Shown: positions 35,569 to 44,204, counted from the first letter of the stretch. The stretch: 64,000 bases of DNA from Planctomycetota bacterium (GCA_022711465.1 JAKLEZ010000010.1:124001-188000); one strand, 5' to 3'. The notes: generated by a model not told the origin, from the sequence alone. Translations and numbers: made by a program.

Positions 35569-36591
35569 ATGGGATCAGCACGCGACGTACACTACTACCT
35601 GCCGGTGAACGATGACGCCATGCGCTGGGGCATCTACCTGACGGGGATCGGGCGGGCAACAACTCCGCCGGGATCCGTCTACCCCCGGCAAGCCCATCCT
35701 CACCTGTACCACTTCCGCTGGGAGCAGGGACGTCAACTCCCGGAGTTCGCGCTGCTCCTGATCAACAAGGGAACTGGCCTTTTCGAGTCGAAGACCACCG
35801 GGCCGCTGCCGGTCCGTCCCCAGAGCGTCATTTTCCTGTTTCCGGGCGTGTGGCACCGGTATCGGCCGTCACCCAAGGTCGGCTGGACGGAGCGGTGGCT
35901 CTGTTTCAGCGGCGAACTGGCCCATCGGCTGATGGACATAACCCTCCTCCAACGCGAGTGCCCGGTGCGTCGCATCACCGGCTCGGAGCTGCTGGTCAGG
36001 TGCTTCGACGAGCTGATCGACAAGGTCCTGGTTAATCCGGCCCGCAATTCAATTCTCCTGTCACTGCACGCGCTGGGCCTGCTGGGCACCGTCATCGAGG
36101 CGGTCGCGGGCATCAGACTGCCCAGCGCCCTGGAGCCCTCGGTTCAGCTTGATCTGCCCGCAGACTCGGTGGTCTCCGGAGCCCTGGCCCGAATATGGAC
36201 CCGCGGCCATCAGGCCATCTCCGTCAAGCAACTTGCCGAAGGAGTGGGCGTGACCCAACGAACCCTGGAACGCCGGTTCCGGCGCTATATCGGCCATTCG
36301 GTTGTTGAGGAGATCATTGCCTGCCGGGTGAACCGGGCGAAACGTCTGCTCGAGGAGACGGACATGCCAGTGAAGGCGATCGCATACCTGGCAGGATTCC
36401 CGAGCGAGCAGCGCATGCGGGTCGCTTTTGCCCAGCGCGAGGGGGTTACGCCCCGCAAACTCCGGCGGCGTTCCCGCGGGGGGCATGCCGAGGCAGGCCG
36501 GCAGAATGACCAAGGGCCGTTCGAAACGCCCCCCCGGTGCCGAGACACAGGCCATATCAAGAGAAGACTGACGCGCCCCGAGCACCCATAG
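35569..36591 (+). CDS. AraC-family transcriptional regulator
   Basis: This is a 340-residue protein. The first ~170 residues form an AraC-like ligand-binding beta barrel (HPHLYHFRWEQGRQLPEFALLLINKGTG, with VIFLFPGVWHRYRP as the final strands). The C-terminal ~110 residues have the two-HTH AraC domain: SVKQLAEGVGVTQRTLERRFRRYIG as the first HTH, then RVNRAKRLLEETDMPVKAIAYLAGFPSEQRMRVAFAQREGVTPRKLR as two pieces of the second. The start is ATG 35569 with AAAGGG 12 bases upstream. It precedes the glycyl radical enzyme by 218 bp on the same strand and diverges from the PA14 protein, so it probably controls one or both in response to a sugar or intermediate. The ligand is unknown. Confidence 0.88.
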   Translation: MGSARDVHYYLPVNDDAMRWGIYLTGIGRATTPPGSVYPRQAHPHLYHFRWEQGRQLPEFALLLINKGTGLFESKTTGPLPVRPQSVIFLFPGVWHRYRPSPKVGWTERWLCFSGELAHRLMDITLLQRECPVRRITGSELLVRCFDELIDKVLVNPARNSILLSLHALGLLGTVIEAVAGIRLPSALEPSVQLDLPADSVVSGALARIWTRGHQAISVKQLAEGVGVTQRTLERRFRRYIGHSVVEEIIACRVNRAKRLLEETDMPVKAIAYLAGFPSEQRMRVAFAQREGVTPRKLRRRSRGGHAEAGRQNDQGPFETPPRCRDTGHIKRRLTRPEHP

Positions 36592-36747
36592 CCACTCCCG
36601 TTCGTTGCGGATCGTGAAGCCGGCGGCTCGCCGCCCCGCGGGCCGGGCGGCGTACACCGGTCGACGCCCTTCGGGCACGAATGGCAAGTGGTGCGGCGCG
36701 GCGGAACGAAGTTCGCCCCTATCGCAGTGGCCCGGCCCATTGTATGC

Positions 36748-36776
36748 TTCTCTTTGCCTAGGTCTTGGCGTATGCT
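36748..36776 (+). promoter_or_regulatory. Candidate promoter of the glycyl radical enzyme gene
   Basis: TTCTCT (36748-36753) and TATGCT (36771-36776) lie 17 bp apart, ~35 bases upstream of the ATG at 36810. The hexamers are imperfect. A second TATGCT occurs at 36743-36748. Confidence 0.3.
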
Positions 36777-36809
36777 CGAGATCATGTCCTGGCTCGTGAG
36801 GGTCCATCG

Positions 36810-39110
36810 ATGGATGCAGACCAAGGGAAACTCAGTCGTCGAGGATTCGTCAAAGCCCTGTCCGGTTCGGTTGCGGCGGGCGGCATGCTGGGGTCGATGG
36901 CGAGTGGAGCACCCGCTTCGCCCGAACAGAGCGTCCCTGTCGCCAGCTGGTCGCGCCGCTGGCGGCCGGCCGCGCCAAAGAGGCTTTCCGAAGCCACTCA
37001 CGCTTTGGCGGCTCGCGCCATGAGCGGGGAACACGGCCGTTCGCTCAAGGAGGCCGACTTCGCCCTCTCGCCGGCCGATCTCCAAGAGGCCACCCCCAAC
37101 ATGAAGTACGCCAGAGCGGCCATGCTGGTGGCCCAGAAGGCTCCCCTGCGAATCCTGCCGGGCGAGTGGATCGTGGGATCGGCCACCATGCTGGACGGCC
37201 CTCGGCACATGACTCCGCTGGCCGGAGTGCCCAGCACCAGCCACACCACCCTCGGCTTTCACAAAGTCCTCGAATGCGGCTATAGCGGGCTGCGGAGACA
37301 AATCGCGGAGCGGCTGGCCCGGGGCGACCTCCAGAAGGAAGTAGGGGCACCACAATCCCGCTCCGCGACGTCGATCTCGCCCGGCGAGGACCTGCTCCAA
37401 TCCATGCTCCTGTGCCTGGAGGCCGCCGAAGCCTGGCACCGCCGGCACATGGAGCAGTTGGATGAACTCGCCGCAGCCGCCACCGGCCCGGAGCGCGACG
37501 GCTACCGCCGGGCACGGGAGGCCCTTCGAGACGTGCCAGAGAGCCGGCCGCAGACCTTCCACCAGGCGGTTCAGTCGCTGTGGTTCACGTACGCGTTCCA
37601 GCGGTTGATGGGCAATTGGTCGGGCATCGGGCGCATCGACCAGATGCTCGGGCCGTACCTGCAGCGCGATCTCGAGCACGGCCGGCTGACGCTGGATGAA
37701 GCCCGGGAGATCCTCGCCCACTTCTGGATCAAGGGCTGCGAGTGGACGGGCGCCCCCGACGTGTTCGGCGGCACCGGCGACGCCCAATTCTACCAGAACG
37801 TCATTCTCTCCGGCGTGGACGCCGATGGCCGGGACATCACCAACGAGGTGACGTACCTGGTACTGGACATTGTCGAGGAGCTGCACATCAGCGACTTTCC
37901 CATCGCCGTGCGGATCAACCCGCAGACGCCCGAGCGGCTGCTGCGCCGGGTGGCTGAGGTCCAGCGGCATGGCGGCGGCACGGTCGGGGTCTACAACGAA
38001 AACGTCGTCATCGACGGCCTGGTGAAGCTCGGCTATCCGCTTGCCGAAGCCCGGACCTTCACCAATGACGGCTGCTGGGAAGCGCTGATCCCCGGCCGAA
38101 CGACGTTCTCGTACGTGCCCTTCGACATGCTCGGGCTGCTCCAGGCCACGCTTGGCCTGAACGGCAGCGGCGACCCGCCCGCGTACCCCGACTTCGAGCA
38201 CCTCTACGGCGCGTTCCTGGCCCATCTGGATCGGCATCTCGAATCCCACCACCGACAGGCTGACGGCTGGGCCCGAAACGGCGTCCCCGCGCCGCTGGTC
38301 TCGCTGTTTGTGGAAGACTGCATCGAGCGGGCCCGCGGCTACCACGACCGTGGTTCGCGTTACAGTGTCCTCGCCCCGCACGCCGGAGGCATGGCGAATG
38401 TAGCCAACAGCCTGCTGGTCATTCGCAAGCTGGTATTCGAGGAGAAGTACATCGGCCTGACCGACTTTGTGCGCATTCTTCGCGATGACTGGAAGGGTCA
38501 CGAGCACCTGCGCCGGCTGGTCCTGAACCGTTTCCGATTCTACGGCAACGACGACCCGGCGGCGGACGCCATGATGCGGCGCGTCTTTGACGACTACACG
38601 CGGCTGGCCGCACGGACCCGCGAGCGGGAGGGCGTACTCCGGCCGGCCGGGATCAGCACGTTCGGCCGGGAAATCGGATGGTCACGCCCTGCCGGCCATC
38701 GCCTGGCCACCGCCGATGGACACCGCGAGGGCGAGTACCTCGCCACCAACTGCTCCCCATCACCCGGAACGGACCAGCAAGGCCCGACGGCCGTCATCCG
38801 GTCCTACTGCGGCCTGGACTTCACGCGGGCACCCAACGGCGCGACCGTGGAGCTCAAAATCCACCCCGACAGCGTCAAGGACGAGGCCGGGCTGACCGCC
38901 CTGGTGGCCCTGATGCGCGGGTTCGTCCGCCTCGGCGGGTGGTTCATGCACGTGGACGTGGTCGATTCGGCCATGCTGGTGGATGCCCAGCGTCATCCGG
39001 AGAAATACCCGAACCTGGCCGTACGCGTGGCCGGATGGTCCGCCCGGTTCGCCACCCTCGACCGGCAGTGGCAGGACATGGTCATCAACCGTACGCAGCA
39101 GGTGTGCTGA
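36810..39110 (+). CDS. Glycyl radical enzyme (pyruvate formate-lyase superfamily) with a twin-arginine signal
   Basis: This 766-residue protein is a glycyl radical enzyme. The PFL-like N-terminal region has RILPGEWIVGSATMLDGPRH and TFHQAVQSLWFTYAFQRL. A radical cysteine is in TNDGCWE (Cys422); the usual sequence is GCVE-P. The glycyl radical site is RVAGWSARF, with Gly742 only 25 residues from the C-terminus, as in the family. Trp replaces the usual Tyr in RVxGY. Most unusual is the N-terminus: residues 9-15 are SRRGFVK, a Tat motif, followed by a Gly/Ala-rich hydrophobic stretch. The ATG at 36810 has GTGAGGG upstream. The activase gene follows 57 bp downstream. The substrate is unknown; dehydratase, lyase and decarboxylase types are all possible. 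The radical needs anoxic conditions. Confidence 0.93.
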   Translation: MDADQGKLSRRGFVKALSGSVAAGGMLGSMASGAPASPEQSVPVASWSRRWRPAAPKRLSEATHALAARAMSGEHGRSLKEADFALSPADLQEATPNMKYARAAMLVAQKAPLRILPGEWIVGSATMLDGPRHMTPLAGVPSTSHTTLGFHKVLECGYSGLRRQIAERLARGDLQKEVGAPQSRSATSISPGEDLLQSMLLCLEAAEAWHRRHMEQLDELAAAATGPERDGYRRAREALRDVPESRPQTFHQAVQSLWFTYAFQRLMGNWSGIGRIDQMLGPYLQRDLEHGRLTLDEAREILAHFWIKGCEWTGAPDVFGGTGDAQFYQNVILSGVDADGRDITNEVTYLVLDIVEELHISDFPIAVRINPQTPERLLRRVAEVQRHGGGTVGVYNENVVIDGLVKLGYPLAEARTFTNDGCWEALIPGRTTFSYVPFDMLGLLQATLGLNGSGDPPAYPDFEHLYGAFLAHLDRHLESHHRQADGWARNGVPAPLVSLFVEDCIERARGYHDRGSRYSVLAPHAGGMANVANSLLVIRKLVFEEKYIGLTDFVRILRDDWKGHEHLRRLVLNRFRFYGNDDPAADAMMRRVFDDYTRLAARTREREGVLRPAGISTFGREIGWSRPAGHRLATADGHREGEYLATNCSPSPGTDQQGPTAVIRSYCGLDFTRAPNGATVELKIHPDSVKDEAGLTALVALMRGFVRLGGWFMHVDVVDSAMLVDAQRHPEKYPNLAVRVAGWSARFATLDRQWQDMVINRTQQVC

Positions 39111-39167
39111 TGGAGTGATTGCGCACGCCCACGGCTCGCGGAGCGGCGACCCACAGTCGGTACTCCG

Positions 39168-40055
39168 ATGCTTACAGGGATGGTCTTTGACGTTCAGCGG
39201 TTCTGCACCCAGGACGGACCGGGCATCCGCACGACGGTCTTCCTCAAGGGTTGCCCCCTGCGCTGCGCCTGGTGCCACAACCCTGAATCGTGGAGCCTCC
39301 GCAAGGAGCTTCTGTTCTCGGCAACCCTGTGCATCGACTGCAAGACATGCGAGGCGGTGTGTCCGAACGGAGCCGCGCGCCATGTGCTGGCACGGCGAGG
39401 GAGCCGCCCGGATGCCTGCGCCGCCTGCCGACGATGCGCCGCCCACTGCCCCTCCGGGGCCATCACCACCGCCGGCCGGGAGATGACCACCGACGAAGTG
39501 ATGCAGGAGGTTGAAAGAGACCGGATATTCTACAAGGAATCCGGCGGCGGCTGGACGCTTTCCGGCGGCGAACCCATGATGCAGTATCCGTTCACCCGCG
39601 AGCTGCTGACGGCCGGACGAAGGCTGGGCCTGCACGCCTGCATGGAAACCTGCGGCTACGCCCCGGCCGGACAATTCGCGGAGGTGGTTCCCCTGGTCGA
39701 TTTGTTCCTGTGGGACCTCAAGCACACCGATCCGGTCCAACATCGCGAGTTGACCGGCGTCGCCCTCGACCCCATTCTCGATAACCTCCGGGCGGTGGAT
39801 CGTGCCGGGGGACGAACCCTGCTGCGATGCCTCCTGGTTCCGGGCGTGAACCTGCGCGAGGAGCACCTCGACAAGGTCGCCGGGCTGCGGCGCGAACTGA
39901 CCCATTGCCAGGGTGTGGAGCTGCTCGCCTTTCATCCGCTGGGCGAATCCAAATACGCGATGCTGGGCCTGGAGCCGCCCCCCTTCACGGTTGGGCCCCA
40001 GCCGGAGGAAATGGCCGTCGCCAGAGCTCATCTGGCAGAGAAGGTCTCAGCATGA
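39168..40055 (+). CDS. Radical-SAM glycyl radical enzyme activase
   Basis: This 295-residue enzyme reduces S-adenosylmethionine with a [4Fe-4S] cluster to place the radical on the Gly of the partner enzyme. The N-terminal motif FDVQRFCTQDGPGIRTTVFLK leads into CPLRCAWC (the CX3CX2C cluster). Two extra ferredoxin-type clusters are encoded by CIDCKTCEAVCP and CAACRRCAAHCP, as in activases of the diol-dehydratase/HPAD type rather than PFL activase, which lacks them. GGGWTLSGGEPMMQ is the SAM-binding GGE motif. It lacks any export signal, so activation is cytoplasmic. It sits directly downstream of its presumed substrate enzyme and is convergent with no gene for 190 bp. Confidence 0.94.
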   Translation: MLTGMVFDVQRFCTQDGPGIRTTVFLKGCPLRCAWCHNPESWSLRKELLFSATLCIDCKTCEAVCPNGAARHVLARRGSRPDACAACRRCAAHCPSGAITTAGREMTTDEVMQEVERDRIFYKESGGGWTLSGGEPMMQYPFTRELLTAGRRLGLHACMETCGYAPAGQFAEVVPLVDLFLWDLKHTDPVQHRELTGVALDPILDNLRAVDRAGGRTLLRCLLVPGVNLREEHLDKVAGLRRELTHCQGVELLAFHPLGESKYAMLGLEPPPFTVGPQPEEMAVARAHLAEKVSA

Positions 40056-40243
40056 TCTCAGTCTCAGCATGATCCTGCGCACGGCAGGCATGGCACCTTG
40101 TCGTCCTCCCAGTGGCGGGATCGCTCGAGCAGGCTCGAGGTCATTCATCAATCCGCCGTCACCACTCGCACGGGCGGGCACAGCGACAGCGCGACTACGG
40201 CGGCGTCATGACCTCTCCGGGCGGGTGGCCGACCGCAAGCCAC

Positions 40244-41092
40244 TCACACTGGCAGTGGCTTCCGTTTCCACACAATACGGATGATCCCAAGAAGCCAGAC
40301 GAGCAACCAGAAGCCGCCCAGCGAAGGGACCAGCCAACGCGGAGGACTGGTGTTGGAGGAGGTCCCTCCTCCGCGGTTGGTGAATGGGATCGAACCGGTC
40401 GATGGCATGGTTCCGGCCAGTAGCGACTGAATCGTACTCATGATTTCGGCAATCTCGACCTGCACCTGCGGCTTCTTCGTGTCAACGCCGGCCGCAGCCA
40501 TCCATGCACGAAGCGTCTCCGCGGACAACCCGGTCGACCCCTCAACAGGCTTTCCTGCAGCATCGAGATAGCTGCAACGATTCGATGAGACGTCCATCCT
40601 CATTGTGCTCGTCTTCATATCGCCCGCAGGCCCGGGATTCATCCTTAGCGCAAAGACCAGTTCATAGGGTCTGATCGGTATGCCGCTGCCTACTGTGTTC
40701 TGGCTGTGACTCTCCAAATCTAGGCCGGCGTATGCTCCGGAAGACGGCGCCAAGTAATGCACGTTCATGGTCGTTTCCTGAACCAGAGGTACCACGCCGA
40801 TGACCACGACGCTCACGACCATCGCGGGAACGGGGAGTATCAGGGTCCAGATGATCGCGAGGACCAGCGGAGGCAGCGGGCGGCGAGTCGTAGGCGTCAC
40901 AATCCCCACTTCGCGGAGGTCAGAACCGCATTCCGGGCAGGTGAACGTCGGCAAGCCCCGAACAGGATAGGAGCAGTTGCCACAGACAGGCACCGACACG
41001 GTCTGGCCTCGCCGAAGGCGGAGGATGGCAAGCACAACGATCACCACGATCGCGAGAAGCAGAATCACGAAGATCAAGGAGATGGACGCCAT
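40244..41092 (-). CDS. Membrane protein with N-terminal zinc ribbon, unknown function
   Basis: This is a 282-residue protein. An N-terminal membrane segment (ISLIFVILLLAIVVIVVLAIL) is followed by a zinc ribbon CGNCSYPVRGLPTFTCPECG, the two CxxC knuckles commonly seen in planctomycete proteins of unknown role. A second membrane helix (LAIIWTLILPVPAMVVSVVV) leads to an extracytoplasmic region, and a final helix (GGFWLLVWLLGIIRIVW) ends the protein near the C-terminus. The ATG at 41092 has GGTGAGGG upstream. No enzyme motif is visible. It precedes the island boundary at ~41.3 kb. Confidence 0.75.
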   Translation of the reverse strand: MASISLIFVILLLAIVVIVVLAILRLRRGQTVSVPVCGNCSYPVRGLPTFTCPECGSDLREVGIVTPTTRRPLPPLVLAIIWTLILPVPAMVVSVVVIGVVPLVQETTMNVHYLAPSSGAYAGLDLESHSQNTVGSGIPIRPYELVFALRMNPGPAGDMKTSTMRMDVSSNRCSYLDAAGKPVEGSTGLSAETLRAWMAAAGVDTKKPQVQVEIAEIMSTIQSLLAGTMPSTGSIPFTNRGGGTSSNTSPPRWLVPSLGGFWLLVWLLGIIRIVWKRKPLPV

Positions 41093-41261
41093 TGGGACCC
41101 TCACCTTCCACGCCGCATCGAGGGACAGATGACCACCTGCTGCGATTGTACCGCCAGGAGACGAGAGGGACAGTGCCCGGGCGGCGCGAGGGTAAGGCTA
41201 CTCCGCCCGGTGTGCTCGGGGCATGAAACCGGAGGGCAGGCAAGCGACAATGTCGCGGCCG

Positions 41262-41612
41262 ACGGGCGGCGACACGGTTCTGGGCACGCTCGATCTCGCG
41301 CTTCAGCGGCTCGCCGGCCGGGGAGGTCAGCGATTCAACAGGCTCGCGGAGCTGGGCGAACAAGCGATCGGCGGACAGAGCCGGCAGCGCGGGAAGGGAC
41401 ACGGCGACCGTAGTCTTCGGAGTGTCGGTTGCCGGCTTCGGCGACAAGGCTCGCCACAGAGCGGGCAGAACCAGCACAAGAGCAACACACGCGGCGGCCG
41501 CCAGACCTATGGTGGCGGGCCGCCAGAATCGGCGCACCGGCTGACTCTCTTGGTCGCGTGCGATTCGCAAGGAAGCAGGAACCGGCTCTTCGCGCAGGGC
41601 TCCGGACTGCCC
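41262..41612 (-). pseudogene. 5'-truncated remnant of a membrane-anchored planctomycete protein
   Basis: The minus-strand reading frame carries EEPVPASLRIARDQ, then a single membrane helix (WRPATIGLAAAACVALVLVL) and an LSADRLFAQLREPVESLTSPAGEPLKREIERA-type tail split over two stretches. This layout (short cytoplasmic part, one helix, ADRLF..L..P tail) is common to small planctomycete proteins next to sigma factor genes. The natural start is gone: upstream of ~41,612 the sequence becomes an integrase on the opposite strand. I infer a truncation at the island boundary. Family identity is tentative. Confidence 0.45.
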
Positions 41613-42015
41613 CTCTATCTTCGTGCCGACGAAGCGATGGAACCACATTCGAGAAGCCCTGAGCGAGGGGCGGTGGGATGAACGCCGGGCGTTGCTGAAC
41701 AACCTGAACCGGCGACTCGCGACGCTCCGGAAACGGGCGGGAGTCGCCAAGTTCACCTATCACGATCTCCGCCGTTCATGCATCACCAACTGGGCACAGG
41801 GTCTTCCTGCTCATGTGGTCCAAAGGCTGGCGGGGCACAGCGATATCAAGACCACACAGCGCTATTACCTGTCCGTTCAGGAGGCCGATCTTGAGCAGGC
41901 GAGGCGGATTCAGTCGCGGGTACCGGAGCGAAGCCCCACTGACCCAAAACTGACCCAATCGGGCCCAAATGAGGGAGATCGGTCGGGAAAAGAAAACGGG
42001 CAATCACATAAGTGA
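41596..42015 (+). pseudogene. C-terminal half of a planctomycete tyrosine recombinase (integrase)
   Basis: The frame reads IFVPTKRWNHIREALSEG, then YHDLRRSCITNWAQGLP, HVVQRLAGHSDIKTTQRYY. HDLRR holds the His-x-x-Arg of the catalytic set, GH the next His, and the final Tyr is the nucleophile. The first catalytic Arg and the whole core-binding domain are missing, so the gene is truncated at ~41,600. It lies 24 bp from the 3' end of tRNA-Asp and points toward it, as integrases of tRNA-targeting elements do. I read it as the relic of an integrated element. Confidence 0.8.
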
Positions 42016-42039
42016 TTTCCCTTCAGCGGTTTACACGAA

Positions 42040-42113
42040 CGAGGCCGACGGGGATCGAACCCGCAACCTTCGGATCGACAATCCGATGCTCTAACCAATT
42101 GAGCTACGGCCCC
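42040..42113 (-). tRNA. tRNA-Asp (GTC)
   Basis: The 74-nt gene folds as a full cloverleaf. The acceptor is GGGGCCG/CGGCCTC (one G-U pair), the D-arm GCTCAATTGGTTAGAGC, the anticodon stem TCGGA/TCCGA with loop TTGTCGA (anticodon GTC), and the T-arm GCGGG-TTCGATC-CCCGT. The discriminator base is G73, as expected for Asp. CCA is not encoded. It reads leftwards and its 3' end is next to an integrase remnant. Confidence 0.95.
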
Positions 42114-42509
42114 AGGTTGTCGTCAGTGGCGACGCAGACCAGCCGCCGCTCTGACCCCGTGGCCCGTCACGAGCCACAGAGCACTCTAGTTTAAGCCCGG
42201 CCCGGGAGTTGTCAAGCAGGCTGGGCGAGAAACCCCGAGCGCCGAGCCGCCGGGGCCGTCGTCCCCCGGCACTGGTTCGTGCTGCGTCAACACGTTTCCA
42301 CGCCCGGGCAATCCGCAACACACCCTGGGCCTGCGCTCTGACGTGCCAGCCCCTGGCGCATCTGCCCGCCGGAAATGCGGGCGGACAACCGAGCGGCCGG
42401 GCCGGGCGAGGGAGGCCCCGGCCGAGTCCGGCCTGCGGGCCCATCCGCGGTCGGCTATGGGCCCGAGCAAGCTTGCGTGCCCTGGACAAAGCGATTAGAC
42501 TTGGCACAC
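42114..42509. other. 396-bp gap between tRNA-Asp and the FHA gene
   Basis: No protein family is recognisable. The sequence is GC-rich with no RNA structure I can support. The right end carries a possible promoter for the FHA gene at 42473-42501. Confidence 0.4.
42473..42501 (+). promoter_or_regulatory. Candidate promoter placing the FHA start near +1 (leaderless)
   Basis: TTGCGT (42473-42478) and TAGACT (42496-42501) are spaced by 17 bp. The ATG follows only 8 bp after the -10, and no Shine-Dalgarno precedes it, which would make the mRNA leaderless. Hexamers are imperfect. Confidence 0.3.
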
Positions 42510-43043
42510 ATGAAGGTTTCTCTGGTCATGCTGAAGGACAACGGGGTGGTCAAGGACTTTCCCATCGCCTTGGGCCAGACAGTCATCGGCCGCCGCGAGG
42601 ACTGCGACCTGCGAATTCCCCTCAAGGAGATCTCCCGCAAACACGCATTGCTCATGGTCGGCGACAAGATGGTGAGCATTCGCGATCTGGGCAGCGCCAA
42701 CGGCACCTACATCAACAACCAGCGGGTCGTCGAGCATAAGCTCTCCCCTGGAGACCACATCGTGGTCGGGCCAGTGGTGTTCACCATCCAGATCGACGGT
42801 CAGCCTTCGGAGATTCGGCCCGTCAAGACTCGCCTGGAGGCCCGTGGACCGTCCGTAGACGAACAGAAGATCACGATGAAGAAGCCCCGCCCTGCCGATG
42901 ACGATGATATCGACATCGATCTGGACGATGAGGAGAACGACGCGATCAGTGCCCTCGAGGCCATGACCAACTCCGACGAGACCACGGAAATCGACCTGGA
43001 CGATTCCGGTCCCGATCTTCCTCCGCCGCCCAAGAAAAGGTAG
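42510..43043 (+). CDS. FHA-domain protein with acidic C-terminal tail
   Basis: This is a 177-residue protein. The forkhead-associated domain spans residues ~1-100: TVIGRREDCDLRIP is the first conserved turn, ISRKHALL carries the Ser/His phosphothreonine-binding pair, and LGSANGTYINNQRV the Asn motif. Residues ~120-177 form a disordered tail rich in Asp and Glu (ADDDDIDIDLDDEEND, EIDLDDSGPDLPPPPKKR). FHA domains bind phosphothreonine peptides, often in protein-kinase pathways. No kinase is adjacent. The ATG at 42510 lacks a ribosome site. The gene lies inside the island region. Confidence 0.85.
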   Translation: MKVSLVMLKDNGVVKDFPIALGQTVIGRREDCDLRIPLKEISRKHALLMVGDKMVSIRDLGSANGTYINNQRVVEHKLSPGDHIVVGPVVFTIQIDGQPSEIRPVKTRLEARGPSVDEQKITMKKPRPADDDDIDIDLDDEENDAISALEAMTNSDETTEIDLDDSGPDLPPPPKKR

Positions 43044-43057
43044 CCCCCAGGTTCCCC

Positions 43058-43417
43058 GTGCTGTACGACTACGCCGACTACAAGTTCACACCGCAGGAGT
43101 ATGAAGTCTGGCATCGGAACGTGCTCGCCGACAGAGCCGGCTGGATGGCCCGGCTCTGGGATCATCCCTCGGTCATCCTCTAGGTCTTGTCCAACGAATC
43201 GTGGAACGACGACCAGGGGGAGGAGGGGCCGTTTCAGGACTTCGTCAGCATGTTGGATGCAGCCCGCCCGACGGTACGCACCGGCACAAGGACCCGGGAG
43301 AACGATGATGTCCATCCCTGCGGCAATGTCACCGAGACCGACGAAGGCCATCTCCAGCAATGCCTCGCGGGCTGGCTCAAGGAGTCCGGCGAGCTGTTGC
43401 AGCGTCTCTCAGCCTGA
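43058..43417 (+). pseudogene. Broken glycoside hydrolase family 2-like fragment
   Basis: The frame from 43,058 reads LYDYADYKFTPQEYEVWHRN, then MARLWDHPSVIL, a TAG stop at 43,181, and VLSNESWNDDQGEEGPF beyond it. HPSVILW-LSNES is the acid-base region of GH2-type glycosidases. TGG to TAG at the expected Trp explains the stop. Nothing of the rest of a glycosidase is left on either side. The fragment lies inside the island 15 bp after the FHA gene. Confidence 0.6.
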
Positions 43418-43829
43418 CACCTCTGACCTGCAGGGCCACTTTGGAGCCACTCAGGTGGTCGGTCAGCTGCTTGCCCACCTTGCCCACCGCCAACCGCCCC
43501 GGGCCGGGTAGTCCAATCGCCACCCTCTGCTGCTGCTTCCGCCGCGGTAGGCCCGCCCACCCGTTGGTCCGATCTAGTTCTGCTTGGCCTCTGATCAACG
43601 AGGTAAATGCTTTCACTGCCTCAGCGAGGTGCAGCGGCGGGTGGAAGAATTGGAGCCGGCCGCTGAAGGAGTGGAGGCCGCGGAACGAGCGCGAGAGGCT
43701 CATGACCGCTGCGTTGCTCCCTGAATCCACCCGCTGACTACCACCTATTCGCGACCCCGCAAGCCTCCTGGAAGCACACCAGATTTCTCTTGACCTGCTC
43801 AAGAATTCCTTGAAAAACGCAGAAATTGT

Positions 43830-43858
43830 TTGACAGGTTCGGTAATCTGGGTTAAGAG
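43830..43858 (+). promoter_or_regulatory. Possible promoter with a consensus -35
   Basis: A perfect TTGACA (43830-43835) is followed after 17 bp by TAAGAG (43853-43858), a weak -10. It reads toward the giant lipoprotein gene, nearly 400 bp away. Confidence 0.35.
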
Positions 43859-44036
43859 TACCTTAGTTCACAGCCCGAGCTAGCGGACGAAGCTATACGC
43901 GAAGTCGAGTCTGGTCGCGCATTCCTTTCCACCCTCTAGCCCGGACAGGTCAGATCCTATCTCGAAACCGATGCACGCAGTGCCTCACCCGTGGATTCAG
44001 AGGGTTTCGGGATAGCGAAGTGGGGTGTCTGGATTC

Positions 44037-44204
44037 AATCGCGCTGGCCTTCCATGCGGCGGTAGCGGTTAGCGCCGGCGCGGTGCGTTATTTAGTGGTC
44101 ACATCGCTTCCGCGAAGTCGAATCGCGCAGGCCTTCCATGCGGCGGTAGCGGTTAGCGCCGGCGCGGTGCGTTGTTTAGTGGTCACGTCGCTTCCGCGAA
44201 GTCG
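44037..44204 (+). repeat. Two tandem copies of an 84-bp unit
   Basis: Copies at 44037-44120 and 44121-44204 differ at only three positions. Each has the palindrome GCGCCGGCGC and a CTTC-CGC-GAAG mini-hairpin. The unit length is a multiple of three. The array ends 22 bp before the giant gene's ATG at 44227. Confidence 0.95.

Noticed and set aside
42040-42113. tRNA reading the plus strand
   Set aside because: Only the minus strand gives a cloverleaf with anticodon GTC and a T-loop.
43377-43802. A 141-codon minus-strand frame in the island
   Set aside because: No family pattern; overlaps the GH2 fragment antisense.
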